Counted from the first letter of the stretch, positions 17,525 to 26,728 are shown. The stretch: 64,000 nucleotides of DNA from Algorimicrobium algoritergicola (GCF_008086165.1 NZ_VSKL01000002.1:310001-374000); one strand, 5' to 3'. Notes: generated by a model not told the origin, from the letters alone. Numbers and translations: made by a program.

Positions 17525-17704
17525 ATGTTCGATTTTGACCAATATTTAGGGTTTTTAGCATTTTTAACCATTTTAACAATCGGTTTCTGGTTAATGATTT
17601 TTTTAATAACATTTGTCATTCCTTATTGGATTGGAGGTGCTTTAATTGAACGCATGAAAGAAATTCGCGAAGAGAAGAAAGCCAAAAGAGAAGCATTAAG
17701 CTAA
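17525..17704 (+). CDS. 59-aa membrane protein (unknown)
   Basis: Encodes 59 aa from ATG 17525 to TAA 17702-17704. One long or two short hydrophobic helices (LGFLAFLTILTIGFWLMIF and LITFVIPYWIGGALI) are followed by a strongly charged, basic-acidic tail (ERMKEIREEKKAKREALS). It has its own consensus promoter and is followed 25 nt later by a perfect 13-bp terminator, which makes it a complete monocistronic gene despite its size. Family not recognised. Confidence 0.75.
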   Translation: MFDFDQYLGFLAFLTILTIGFWLMIFLITFVIPYWIGGALIERMKEIREEKKAKREALS

Positions 17705-17729
17705 TCTAAAAAGAGAACAAACATATATA

Positions 17730-17763
17730 AAAACGTCTAAAAGAAATTTTAGACGTTTTTTTT
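17730..17763 (+). terminator. Terminator of the 59-aa membrane protein gene
   Basis: AAAACGTCTAAAA (17730-17742) and TTTTAGACGTTTT (17747-17759) form a perfect 13-bp stem with a GAAA tetraloop, followed by T. Confidence 0.92.
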
Positions 17764-17834
17764 ATGATCATTTTTTATTGATTTGTTTATCAAACGAATT
17801 AATGGTTTTCACTAATGTGAAATTCAGTCAAAAA

Positions 17835-17862
17835 AAAAGACTGCCTTTTCAGACAGTCTTTT
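17835..17862 (-). terminator. Terminator of the TonB-type outer-membrane protein gene
   Basis: AAAAGACTG (17835-17843) and CAGTCTTTT (17854-17862); the A-run at 17830-17838 gives the U-tract on the minus strand. Confidence 0.85.
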
Positions 17863-17883
17863 AATATATATTGTGATTGCAAA

Positions 17884-20343
17884 TTAACCTTCGTAATCAA
17901 AATCACCTCCATTAGAACCGCCACGGTCTTGACGTTTTTTCTGTTGATTAAAACGGTATGTGAATGATAAGTTGAAACTACGCTCACGCCATTGAAATTC
18001 TGATGTACTATAATATGTATCTGTTGACGTATTCATAGTACGTTTTCTGCTATTAAGCAAATCACTTACGTTAAAAGCAATAGATGCTTTATCTTTGAAT
18101 AAATCTTTACTAAATGCCATATTTGCAGAGAATACGCCTTCACGCTCGTTTTGCGCATCCGAAGATGGCCCTCTATAATTTAAACTAGTTTGCCATTCTA
18201 TTTGTCCTGGTAACGTGTATTTATTGTTTAAACGTGCAAACCAGCTTGTACTTTCATTATCTAAAGATAAACCGTTTGGTGTTGTTCCAATAACCGATTG
18301 TTGAAATATATTAAAATTGGCATTTACATTCCACTTTTTCATTGGATTATAAGTTACTGTAAACTCAAAACCATATCTATTTTCTTCTGCTAGGTTAATA
18401 GGGGAACGTTCTATAACAGATAATTCTTGACCATCAACCGTTTCTGTTCTGCCTGTATCATAACTTACAAAACTAAAGGCATCCGTCGCGTGCTGATAAT
18501 ATGCCGATGTATTTAAAGATACTTTGCCAAATTTTTTGTAATAACCCACATCAAATAAACCTGAATAACTAGGTGCTAAATCTGGGTTTCCTCTAAAGAT
18601 ACTAGTTACACTAGAGCGTGAAGGGAACGGATTAATAAAATATGAACGTGGACGTTGAATACGTCTGCTATAACCCATGGTTACATTTTCATCACCACTT
18701 AACTCATAGCTTAAGTTTATTGTTGGGAACAGGCCATTATAATCTTTTTTACTATAATCCCCACTGGTAGGTTGGTCAATAGTAATCCGTGTGTTTTCTA
18801 AACGTAATCCTAATAAGTATGAAAATTTACTGCCAATTTTACTTCCAAACTGCGTATACGCGGCATTTACATATTCACGATAATTTAAAAAGTTAGAAAG
18901 ATTGTTATTTATTTCAAACTCATTATCGGTTGTGTTTAAAAAAGCGATTTCATAATCTGTATCTTGATCATTGAAATTTCCACGATATCCTGCTTCAAAT
19001 TGACTTTTTTCACCAATTGGTAAAACATAATCTGCTTGTAATAAAATCCGACTTTGGTCTTCAAGAGTAGAAACGCGTTCTGAATTTACACCTTCAACAA
19101 ATACTTGAGAAAATTCATCTTCTGAATTATCTTCATATTGAAAATCTAATGTTAATTTATGTCCACTATTGTCAAAGTCTTTCATAAAGTTTAATGCGTA
19201 TTGCATAACTTTATCTTCTTCTTCTTCTGGGTCAAAACGATTAGACTCTGAAACAAAAGCACCATTAACATCATATTGCGTTAACTTATTTGTCGTATTA
19301 CTTTCATTATCACCATTTCTGTATGACACCGAACCAGTTAAGGATGCCGAATCCGTGATATACCATTCCACACCAAAATTGGTGCTTATACCTTTACGAA
19401 TACGATCGTAATCATTGGTTTCATCTAAATATGAGTCTGGAAGATCATTAATTAAAACCCCATTTTCATCATATACTTTATTAAAATACTGCGTGTATGA
19501 AGATGAATTTCCAGGTACTTTACGGTAGTCATAACTAGTCGTGTTAAAAATGTTAACATCACCAGTTCTATAATTAATATTTCCTGAAATACCTGCTGAT
19601 TCCGGGTGACCAACGTTTGCTGTAACAGCACCATTGAAGCCTTGTAGTTTGCTACGACGTAAAATAATATTTAAAATACCAGCAGTTCCTTCAGCATCAT
19701 ATCTAGCAGAAGGAGAGGTGATTACTTCCACACGTTCAATGGATTCAGCTGGTAATTGACGTAAAGCGTCTGTACTATTTAAACCAACTAAACCAGAAGG
19801 TTTTCCGTTAATTAAAATCCGTACATTTTCATTTCCACGTAAGGCTACATTTCCTTCAACATCCACAGAAACGGAAGGGACATTGTCTAAAACGTCACTA
19901 ACAGTACCACCTCTTACGGTTAAATCTTTACCAACATTATATATTTTTTTATCTAGCTTAATTTCAACAGTTGTTGTTTCAGCTATAATCTCTACTTCAT
20001 CAAGTGCTTGCGCATTTTCAGCTAATCCTATTGTACCTAAATTTTTATCTGAAGTAAGAACTTGGTTTGGAATTGTTAATTTGTCAAAGCCAATAAATTC
20101 TATAGTAACATCATAGGTTCCACTTGGAATAGGAATACTAAAAGCTCCTGATTCTGTAGTAATACCACCAGTTACAATGCGATTTTCAGTTTTATTAATA
20201 AAGGCAACCGTTGCGTATTCAAGTGGGAAATTGGTTGCTTTTTCAAATACTTTACCTGTTATGGTAACTTCATTGTTGTTTTGAGCAGTCAGGTTGAAAG
20301 CTGCTAAAACGATTAGTGAGAATGATAAAATTAGTTTATTCAT
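17884..20343 (-). CDS. TonB-dependent-receptor-like outer-membrane beta-barrel protein with carboxypeptidase-regulatory domain
   Basis: 819 aa. Signal peptide ending TAQNN; residues about 25-110 form a CarboxypepD_reg-like domain (VTITGKVFEKATNFPLEYATVAF ... GTYDVTIEFIGF). A plug domain follows (GGTVSDVLDNVPSVSVDVEGNVALRGNENVRILINGKP ... IERVEVITSPSARYDAEGTAGILNI). The rest is a 22-strand-type barrel of the family often called outer membrane protein beta-barrel (OMP_b-brl_3). No SusD partner gene is adjacent, so it is not a classic SusC. Ligand unknown. It is a single gene with a terminator downstream. Confidence 0.9.
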   Translation of the reverse strand: MNKLILSFSLIVLAAFNLTAQNNNEVTITGKVFEKATNFPLEYATVAFINKTENRIVTGGITTESGAFSIPIPSGTYDVTIEFIGFDKLTIPNQVLTSDKNLGTIGLAENAQALDEVEIIAETTTVEIKLDKKIYNVGKDLTVRGGTVSDVLDNVPSVSVDVEGNVALRGNENVRILINGKPSGLVGLNSTDALRQLPAESIERVEVITSPSARYDAEGTAGILNIILRRSKLQGFNGAVTANVGHPESAGISGNINYRTGDVNIFNTTSYDYRKVPGNSSSYTQYFNKVYDENGVLINDLPDSYLDETNDYDRIRKGISTNFGVEWYITDSASLTGSVSYRNGDNESNTTNKLTQYDVNGAFVSESNRFDPEEEEDKVMQYALNFMKDFDNSGHKLTLDFQYEDNSEDEFSQVFVEGVNSERVSTLEDQSRILLQADYVLPIGEKSQFEAGYRGNFNDQDTDYEIAFLNTTDNEFEINNNLSNFLNYREYVNAAYTQFGSKIGSKFSYLLGLRLENTRITIDQPTSGDYSKKDYNGLFPTINLSYELSGDENVTMGYSRRIQRPRSYFINPFPSRSSVTSIFRGNPDLAPSYSGLFDVGYYKKFGKVSLNTSAYYQHATDAFSFVSYDTGRTETVDGQELSVIERSPINLAEENRYGFEFTVTYNPMKKWNVNANFNIFQQSVIGTTPNGLSLDNESTSWFARLNNKYTLPGQIEWQTSLNYRGPSSDAQNEREGVFSANMAFSKDLFKDKASIAFNVSDLLNSRKRTMNTSTDTYYSTSEFQWRERSFNLSFTYRFNQQKKRQDRGGSNGGDFDYEG

Positions 20344-20348
20344 GAATC

Positions 20349-20376
20349 TATTTTTGCGTATAAGACTGCAAAAATA
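20349..20376. promoter_or_regulatory. Inverted repeat containing two facing -7-like boxes
   Basis: TATTTTTGC (20349-20357) and GCAAAAATA (20368-20376) form a perfect 9-bp inverted repeat. Each arm is itself a TAnnTTTG box; the minus-strand one (20376-20369) lies 26 nt before the start of the outer-membrane protein gene. No clear TTG is seen at the -33 distance. Confidence 0.4.
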
Positions 20377-20419
20377 GCCTTTGGTTTAAAGGGTTTTGGT
20401 TAAAAATTTGTTAAAATAA

Positions 20420-20450
20420 AAAGGCTTCAATTTTAACAATCAAAGCCTTT
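20420..20450 (-). terminator. Probable weak terminator after the ArsC-like gene
   Basis: AAAGGCTT (20420-20427) pairs with AAGCCTTT (20443-20450) around a 15-nt loop, with an A-run on the plus strand that would give U residues on the minus strand. Confidence 0.6.
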
Positions 20451-20454
20451 GTTT

Positions 20455-20796
20455 TTAAATGATTTCAAGTATTTTTTCAGGCGGTCTGCCAATTACAGCT
20501 TGCTTGCCATTTACAACAATCGGACGTTCAATGAGTTTCGGGTTTTTAACCATAGCGGAAATAAGGTCAGCATCAGATAAATCCGTACCTTTATACTGTT
20601 CTTTCCATATTGCTTCATTTTTTCTAACCAATTCTATAGGTTTAATACCTAATAATGTAATAACATTTTTAAGTTCAGCTTCCGAAGGCACATCATCCAA
20701 ATATTTTTTCACCTCAAACGGTTTCCCTGAATTTTCTAAAATTTCCAATCCACTTCTGCTTTTACTACAGCGATTATTGTGATAAATTGTTATCAT
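20455..20796 (-). CDS. arsC: ArsC-family thioredoxin-fold protein (glutaredoxin-type arsenate reductase-like)
   Basis: 113 aa, family-typical. Cys10 in YHNNRCSKSRSGLEIL is the single nucleophilic Cys of the glutaredoxin-coupled ArsC class, and RPIVVNGKQAVIGRPPEKI is the conserved C-terminal segment with the catalytic-pocket Arg. True arsenate reductases and the YffB/Spx-like relatives share these motifs. No arsR, arsB or acr3 is nearby, so a role in arsenic resistance is not supported by context. The stop of the upstream prfB lies on the same strand 16 nt away. Confidence 0.85.
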   Translation of the reverse strand: MITIYHNNRCSKSRSGLEILENSGKPFEVKKYLDDVPSEAELKNVITLLGIKPIELVRKNEAIWKEQYKGTDLSDADLISAMVKNPKLIERPIVVNGKQAVIGRPPEKILEII

Positions 20797-20812
20797 AGTT
20801 TGTTTTTATAAT

Positions 20813-21923
20813 TTAAAGTTGACCTGATTCTTCTGTTTTTTGTCCCATCATCATTAAATATGCTTTTAAAAATGGTTCAATATCTCCATCCATAACGGCA
20901 TCTACATTCCCAGTTTCATGAGCGGTTCTAACATCTTTAACCAATTTATAAGGATGCATCACGTAATTACGAATTTGGCTTCCCCATTCAATTTTCATTT
21001 TGTCGGCTTCAATGTCTTCACGTTGTGCGAGTTGTTTTTGCAGTTCAATTTCATATAATTGCGATTTCAACATTTGCATAGCACGTGAACGGTTATCGTG
21101 TTGCGATCGTGTTTCACTACAAGAAATCTGAATACCTGACGGTTTGTGGGTTAGCTGAACCTTCGTTTCAACTTTATTCACGTTTTGCCCACCAGCTCCA
21201 CTAGATCGAGCTGTTGTAATTTCAATATCTGCCGGATTAATATCTATTTCAATAGTATCATCAACTAAAGGGTACACATAAACCGAAGCAAAACTAGTAT
21301 GGCGCTTAGAATTACTATCAAAAGGAGAAATCCGCACCAAACGATGCACACCATTTTCACCTTTCAACCATCCAAAGGCAAAATCGCCTTCCAGTTCTAA
21401 GGTTACGGTTTTAATTCCGGCTACATCACCTTCTTGGTAGTTTAACTCTTTAACTTTAAAACCACTTTTTTCAGCATACATTAAATACATACGCATCAGC
21501 ATGCTTGCCCAATCACAACTCTCGGTCCCACCAGCACCAGCAGTAATTTGCAATACAGCGCTTAAACTATCACCTTCTTCTGAAAGCATGTTTTTAAACT
21601 CTAAATCTTCAATAAGGGTTTGGGTTTTTTCAAAACGACTTTCTAAATCTTCGGCCGTGGCTTCACCTTCTTTATAAAACTCATAAATAACTTCTAAATC
21701 TTCGTGAAGTGTGACACCTTCTTCATATCCAGAAACCCATTTCTTTTTGTTTCTTAAGGATTGCATGATGGCTTCGGCAGCCTTGGAGTCATTCCAAAAA
21801 TTAGGATCGAAGGTTTGTTCTTCTTCGTTTTGAATTTCAATTAGTTTGGCATCTACGTCAAAGATAGTGCCTTAATTTCTCAAGGCGGTTTTTTAGATCT
21901 TTAATTTGATCTGAAGTAATCAT
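20813..21923 (-). CDS. prfB: Peptide chain release factor 2, expressed by programmed +1 frameshift
   Basis: The gene is split by frame: 21 codons from ATG 21923 to CTT (21863-21861), then an in-frame TGA (21860-21858). Skipping one T gives GAC at 21859 and an open frame to 20813, for a 369-aa product, normal for RF2. Downstream are the SPF anticodon-like motif in [14 protein letters not shown] and the GGQ motif in [16 protein letters not shown], which release peptides at UGA and UAA stops. An internal ATG at 21766 opens a 317-aa frame in the same phase, but that would lose the N-terminal coiled-coil. Levels are autoregulated: low RF2 lets ribosomes pause at TGA and shift. Confidence 0.96.
21857..21872 (-). 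promoter_or_regulatory. prfB programmed +1 frameshift site
   Basis: Read on the minus strand: AGGCACTATCTTTGAC. The slippery CTT, the TGA stop and the following C are the same as in the classical site (AGGGGGTATCTTTGAC in E. coli), with the same spacing, but the Shine-Dalgarno-like stimulator is cut down to AGG. Confidence 0.93.
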
Positions 21924-22013
21924 AGCTTTTAAATTTTAACAAAAATATAATTAAAAGCGCCAACAGAAAACTTAAAATGGATTAATTTTAGGCCAAACTT
22001 AATAGTTGTTTTT

Positions 22014-23039
22014 ATGAAAATTGATTTACGAAGCGATACCGTTACCAAACCAACAAAAGGAATGTTGGACGCTATGTTAACCGCTCAAGTGGGCGATGAT
22101 GTCTATAAAGAAGATGAAACGGTAAACGCACTAGAGGAGCGGTTAGCCAAACTATTTGGAAAGCCTAAAGCCTTATTTTTCCCTACGGGAACTATGGCGA
22201 ACCAAACCGCCATAAAACTGCATACTAATCCTGGCGATCAGGTGATTTGCGATAAAGATGCACATATTTATCATTATGAAGGTGGAGGTGTGTCCTTTAA
22301 TAGTGGTGTTTCTTGTAAATTATTAGAAGGAAATCATGGTATGTTTACCGCAGAGCAAGTTATAGACGCCATTAATCCGCCCGATTTTTATCACAGTCCA
22401 TTAACCAAACTCGTTGAAGTTGAAAATACCGCAAATAGAGGAGGAGGTTCTTGCTGGGATTTTGAAGAATTGAAAAAAATTCGAACGGTGTGTAATACCA
22501 ATCAATTAGGTTTTCATTTAGATGGCGCTCGTTTGTGGAATGCATTGGTGGCTAAAAATGAAACCACTCAAGATTATGGTCAGGTATTCGATACCATTTC
22601 AGTTTGTTTAAGTAAAGGATTGGGTTGTCCGATTGGTTCCGTTTTAATTGGCGATGAAAACTTAATGCAAAATGCGATTCGAATCCGAAAAATTCTTGGA
22701 GGTGGTATGCGACAAGTGGGGTATTTAGCAGCTGCAGGTTTATACGCTTTGGATAATCATGTAGAGCGTTTAGCAGACGATCATCAAAAAGCTAAAGAAA
22801 TGGGCGTTGTTTTACAGTCCTTACCATTTATAAAGAAAGTCGTTCCTGTTGAAACTAATATTGTTATTTTCGAATTAGCGGAACGTGAAAAAGAAGCCAA
22901 GTTTCTAAACTATTTTTCAGAAAAAGGTATTCGTTTAAGTGGTATGGGAAGTGGAAAGTTGCGCTTAGTTACTCATTTAGATTACACAGATTCCATGCAT
23001 GATTACTTTATGACGGTTTTAAGAGGTGTAAAACTATAA
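22014..23039 (+). CDS. ltaE: Low-specificity L-threonine aldolase
   Basis: 341 aa PLP fold-type I enzyme. It begins IDLRSDTVTKPT, the diagnostic aldolase start; it has GDDVYKEDETVNALEERLA, FPTGTMANQTAI (PLP phosphate site), LDGARLWNA, and the PLP lysine in SVCLSKGLGCPIGS. It cleaves L-threonine and L-allo-threonine to glycine and acetaldehyde. Single gene on the plus strand, ending before a short repeat at 23050. Confidence 0.95.
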   Translation: MKIDLRSDTVTKPTKGMLDAMLTAQVGDDVYKEDETVNALEERLAKLFGKPKALFFPTGTMANQTAIKLHTNPGDQVICDKDAHIYHYEGGGVSFNSGVSCKLLEGNHGMFTAEQVIDAINPPDFYHSPLTKLVEVENTANRGGGSCWDFEELKKIRTVCNTNQLGFHLDGARLWNALVAKNETTQDYGQVFDTISVCLSKGLGCPIGSVLIGDENLMQNAIRIRKILGGGMRQVGYLAAAGLYALDNHVERLADDHQKAKEMGVVLQSLPFIKKVVPVETNIVIFELAEREKEAKFLNYFSEKGIRLSGMGSGKLRLVTHLDYTDSMHDYFMTVLRGVKL

Positions 23040-23049
23040 CGTTTATTAT

Positions 23050-23084
23050 TGTCATTCAGAAGAAGGCACGCCTGAAGAATCTCT
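23050..23084. repeat. REP-like intergenic palindrome (GTCATTC...GAATCTC type)
   Basis: GTCATTCAG at 23051-23059 and CTGAAGAATCTC at 23072-23083 have imperfect complementary arms (ATTCAG/CTGAA..AAT). The ends GTCATTC and GAATCTC match the second element at 43057-43080 and resemble small dispersed intergenic repeats common in Bacteroidota genomes. Confidence 0.5.
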
Positions 23085-23094
23085 AATCCAACTT

Positions 23095-23418
23095 TTATTT
23101 AAACATGTCCATCCCAGGAATATTGGGCATGCCGTCTTTGGCAACCGCTCCAATTTCAGTTTCATGAACTTGGCTAGCACGCTCAATGGCTTTATTTAAG
23201 GTTAGAACCAAGTAATCTTCAAGAGCTTCTTTGTCTTCTAAAAGTGCTTCGTCAATACTAATATCTTTAATGGTTCTATTGGCCGTAATAGTGATTTTCA
23301 ATTTATTATCTGCGCTCGCTTCATCAATGAGCACGGAATTTAAACGCACTTTTGTTTCTTCAACTTTCTTTTGGGTTTCTTTAATTTTACCCATCATTCC
23401 CATAAGATCTCCAAACAT
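23095..23418 (-). CDS. YbaB/EbfC-family nucleoid-associated protein
   Basis: 107 aa from ATG 23418 ([21 protein letters not shown]); a longer frame starts at 23445 but homologues start at MFG. The N-terminal amphipathic helix, [17 protein letters not shown] strand region, and C-terminal [15 protein letters not shown] tail are YbaB-like. YbaB dimers bind DNA and compact the nucleoid. The usual neighbours dnaX and recR are not present here; instead it diverges from oligopeptidase B. Confidence 0.9.
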   Translation of the reverse strand: MFGDLMGMMGKIKETQKKVEETKVRLNSVLIDEASADNKLKITITANRTIKDISIDEALLEDKEALEDYLVLTLNKAIERASQVHETEIGAVAKDGMPNIPGMDMFK

Positions 23419-23492
23419 AATATTATCAATTTTAATTAGATACAAAGCTATTTAATTTTTCTATTTTTGCTAGCTGATTAAATCCTCTTTTT

Positions 23493-25550
23493 TTGAAAAA
23501 AATATCCAATCCTCCAATAGCAAAAAAAATCGCGAAATCTCTTATTACACATGGAGATGAACGTATAGATAATTATTTCTGGCTTAACGATCGGGAAAAT
23601 ACAGAAGTTATCGATTATTTGAATGCCGAAAACGCATACACCGAAGCCGTAATGAAGCCAACGGAAGATTTTCAAAAATCACTTTTTGAGGAAATGAAAG
23701 CGCGTATTAAGGAAGATGATGAGTCCGTTCCATATTTCTATAATGGTTATTGGTATGTAACACGTTTTGAAACTGGAAAAGATTATCCTATTTACACACG
23801 AAAAAAAGAATCTTTAGAAGCTGAAGAATACATTATGTTTGATTGTAATGTAATGGCTAAAAAGCATAAATACTTTAAATTAGGTGGTATTTCTATTAGT
23901 CCAGATAATACCATGGCTGCTTTTTCGGTAGATACGGTAAGCAGACGTCAATACACCATTCAAATAAAAAATTTAGAAACTGGGAAATTGCACCCAAATA
24001 AAATTAAAAACACCACAGGTGGTTGTACCTGGGCAAGTGATAATAAAACAGTTTTTTATTCGGTAAAGGACCCCGTGACTTTGCGTGCTTATAAAATATT
24101 TAAGCATAATATTCATGAGAAAGCGTCAGAAGATATAGAGGTTTATCATGAAAAAGATGAAACTTTTAATGCCTTTGTTTATAAAACGAAGTCAAGAAAA
24201 TATATTGTTGTTGGTTCATCGAGTACCTTAACGTCTGAATATCGCATATTACCAGCTGATAATCCGGATGGTGAATTTAAGATGTTTCAGGAACGTGAAC
24301 GCGGATTGGAATATGCTATAGCTCATTATAATGATGCCTTTTATATTATTACGAATAATGATAAAGCCATTAATTTCAAACTTCAAAGAACTCCAGAAAC
24401 ACATACAGATAAAACGCATTGGGTAGATGTTATTCCGCACAGGCCAGATGTTCTTTTAGAAGATATAGAAATATTTCGCGACTATTATGTGTTAAATGAA
24501 CGCATTCAAGGTCTTAATAAATTACGTGTTATTGGTTGGAATGGTACCGAAGATTATTATTTACCCTTTAACAGTGAAACATACACAGCCTATTTAGGTA
24601 ATAATCCGGAGTTTAATTCTGATGTTTTAAGGTATGGTTATAATGCCATGACGACTCCAAGTTCTGTAATGGAATTTGATTTTAAAACGAAAACAAACAC
24701 CGTTTTAAAAGAGCAAGACGTTTTAGGCGATTTTAATAAAGATGATTATACGTCTGAACGTATTTGGGCTACAGCCAGAGATGGTGAAAAAATTCCGATG
24801 TCTGTCGTTCATAAAAAAGGGGTGAAAAAGGATGGGAAAAATCCGCTATTATTATATGCCTATGGTTCGTATGGTGCTACAATAGATCCGTATTTTTCTA
24901 CTATTCGTTTAAGTTTACTAGATCGTGGTTTTATTTATGTAATTGCCCATATTCGAGGTGGTGAATATTTAGGTCGTGATTGGTATGAAAACGGTAAATT
25001 ATTAAGGAAAGAAAATACGTTTTCCGATTTTATAGATTGTTCCAAGTATCTCATTGATCAAAATTATACTACAACAAAACAGTTGTATGCTAATGGCGGT
25101 TCAGCAGGTGGTTTACTCATGGGAGCTATTATCAATATGAATCCTGAATTATACAATGGTGTAGTTGCAGCTGTTCCTTTTGTAGATGTGGTAACAACGA
25201 TGTTGGATGATTCTATTCCACTAACAACAGGTGAGTATGATGAATGGGGAAATCCTAATGAAGAAACCTATTATCATTATATGAAATCTTATTCACCTTA
25301 TGATAACGTAAAAGCACAAGACTATCCAAATCTTTTGGTAACGACGGGAATTCACGATTCTCAAGTTCAGTATTGGGAGCCCGCTAAATGGGTTGCCAAA
25401 TTGCGCGATTTAAAAACCGACTCAAACATATTGCTGTTGCAAGTTGATATGCATACGGGTCATGGCGGTGCTTCTGGACGATTTGAGAGTTTAAAAGAAG
25501 TGGCTTTGGAGTACGCGTTTTTACTGGATTTAGAGGGAATTAGCCAATAG
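23493..25550 (+). CDS. Oligopeptidase B / S9A-family prolyl-oligopeptidase
   Basis: 685 aa from TTG 23493; an in-frame TGA at 23475 and no ATG before residue 54 force a TTG start. No signal peptide, so cytosolic. N-terminal beta-propeller (about 70-400), then alpha/beta-hydrolase domain: nucleophile Ser in GGSAGGLLMG, Asp in the VTTGIHDSQV region, and His in HTGHGGASGRFE. The GEYDEWGNP segment is characteristic of oligopeptidase B, which cleaves short peptides after Arg or Lys. A TATTTTTG -7 box lies at 23462-23469 upstream. Confidence 0.92.
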   Translation: MKKISNPPIAKKIAKSLITHGDERIDNYFWLNDRENTEVIDYLNAENAYTEAVMKPTEDFQKSLFEEMKARIKEDDESVPYFYNGYWYVTRFETGKDYPIYTRKKESLEAEEYIMFDCNVMAKKHKYFKLGGISISPDNTMAAFSVDTVSRRQYTIQIKNLETGKLHPNKIKNTTGGCTWASDNKTVFYSVKDPVTLRAYKIFKHNIHEKASEDIEVYHEKDETFNAFVYKTKSRKYIVVGSSSTLTSEYRILPADNPDGEFKMFQERERGLEYAIAHYNDAFYIITNNDKAINFKLQRTPETHTDKTHWVDVIPHRPDVLLEDIEIFRDYYVLNERIQGLNKLRVIGWNGTEDYYLPFNSETYTAYLGNNPEFNSDVLRYGYNAMTTPSSVMEFDFKTKTNTVLKEQDVLGDFNKDDYTSERIWATARDGEKIPMSVVHKKGVKKDGKNPLLLYAYGSYGATIDPYFSTIRLSLLDRGFIYVIAHIRGGEYLGRDWYENGKLLRKENTFSDFIDCSKYLIDQNYTTTKQLYANGGSAGGLLMGAIINMNPELYNGVVAAVPFVDVVTTMLDDSIPLTTGEYDEWGNPNEETYYHYMKSYSPYDNVKAQDYPNLLVTTGIHDSQVQYWEPAKWVAKLRDLKTDSNILLLQVDMHTGHGGASGRFESLKEVALEYAFLLDLEGISQ

Positions 25551-25565
25551 TTTAAAAAAAAGTTG

Positions 25566-25573
25566 TATTTTTG
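25566..25573 (+). promoter_or_regulatory. -7 promoter box upstream of the cysteate-synthase-like gene
   Basis: TATTTTTG matches TAnnTTTG and lies 54 nt before the ATG at 25627. A convincing -33 TTG is not seen at the right distance, so this is a partial match. Confidence 0.5.
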
Positions 25574-25626
25574 CGAGGTTTTAAGCTGCATTTCACCAAA
25601 AAAATGGAGTTACTCAAAAAGTAAAT

Positions 25627-26664
25627 ATGGGACACAAAAATCAAGTTTACAATAGTGTGTTAGATCTTATTGGTAACACACCTTTAATAAAATTGAATAC
25701 AATTACAGCACCTTTTAATGGCAACTATTTTGCAAAAGTAGAAGCCTTTAATCCAGGACACTCTTCCAAAGATAGAATTGCATTATACATCATAGAACAA
25801 GCTGAAAAGCAAGGTATATTAAAACCTGGCGACACGATAATAGAAACAACCTCTGGAAACACGGGTTTTAGTTTAGCAATGGTGAGTATTATAAAAGGGT
25901 ATAAGTGTATTTTGGCAGTGAGTTCAAAATCATCTCCTGATAAGATTGATATGCTGAAAACCATGGGAGCCAAAGTATATGTTTGTCCAGCTCATGTAGC
26001 TGCAGACGATCCAAAATCCTATTACGAAGTTGCCAAGCGTTTACATGAAGAAACAGAAGATTCTGTTTATATTAACCAATATTTTAACGAATTAAATATA
26101 GATGCGCATTACCATTCTACAGGTCCAGAAATCTGGAATCAGACAGAAGGTAAAATCACGCATTTAGTTGCTTGTAGCGGTACTGGAGGAACTATTTCTG
26201 GAATTGCTAAATATTTAAAAGAACAAAATCCAGATGTTAAAATTTTAGGTGTGGATGCGTATGGTTCCGTATTGAAGAAATACCATGAAACACGCGAGTT
26301 TGATGAGAAAGAAATATATCCTTACCGTATTGAAGGTTTAGGAAAAAACTTAATTCCAACAGCTACAGAATTTGATGCTATTGATGAATTCATCAAAGTA
26401 ACAGATGAAGAAAGCGCACTTACAGCTCGTGAAATTGCCAAAACCGAAGGCTTATTCGTTGGGTATACTTCTGGAGCAGCTATGCAAGCCATCAAACAAT
26501 TAAATGAAGAAAATACATTTGGTGAAAATGATGTAATTGTTGTTGTTTTTCCAGATCATGGATCACGTTATATGAGTAAAATATATAGTGATACATGGAT
26601 GAAGGAACAAGGCTTTTTAGATACTGCCAAAGTAAAAGATAAAGAAGGCATCGAATTCATTTAA
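25627..26664 (+). CDS. Cystathionine-beta-synthase-like PLP enzyme, candidate cysteate synthase (CapA-like)
   Basis: 345 aa PLP fold-type II enzyme. Lys48 in [10 protein letters not shown] is the Schiff-base lysine, TTSGNTG (74-80) binds the substrate carboxylate, and [15 protein letters not shown] is the phosphate loop. Usual annotation would be cysteine synthase. Two features point elsewhere: no serine acetyltransferase or sulfate-assimilation gene is near, and an alpha-oxoamine synthase gene follows immediately on the same strand. In Capnocytophaga the CBS-related CapA makes cysteate from O-phosphoserine and sulfite for CapB (established for that system). Assignment here is inference; cystathionine beta-synthase or O-acetylserine sulfhydrylase remain possible. 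Confidence 0.75.
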   Translation: MGHKNQVYNSVLDLIGNTPLIKLNTITAPFNGNYFAKVEAFNPGHSSKDRIALYIIEQAEKQGILKPGDTIIETTSGNTGFSLAMVSIIKGYKCILAVSSKSSPDKIDMLKTMGAKVYVCPAHVAADDPKSYYEVAKRLHEETEDSVYINQYFNELNIDAHYHSTGPEIWNQTEGKITHLVACSGTGGTISGIAKYLKEQNPDVKILGVDAYGSVLKKYHETREFDEKEIYPYRIEGLGKNLIPTATEFDAIDEFIKVTDEESALTAREIAKTEGLFVGYTSGAAMQAIKQLNEENTFGENDVIVVVFPDHGSRYMSKIYSDTWMKEQGFLDTAKVKDKEGIEFI

Positions 26665-26680
26665 GGATGTCAGCATATAG

Positions 26681-26728
26681 AACACATGATAGTTAGCTCT
26701 AAACATTTTTAGTTAACTATCATGTGTT
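26681..26728. repeat. 15-bp perfect inverted repeat between the two PLP-enzyme genes
   Basis: AACACATGATAGTTA (26681-26695) and TAACTATCATGTGTT (26714-26728) are exact reverse complements with an 18-nt loop. No T-run follows, so it is not a standard terminator; it may stabilise mRNA, attenuate read-through or be an operator pair. Confidence 0.8.

Noticed and set aside
20813-21766. Release factor 2 as a 317-aa protein from the internal ATG
   Set aside because: It would drop the conserved N-terminal helices; the frameshift with CTT-TGA-C restores the normal 369-aa protein.
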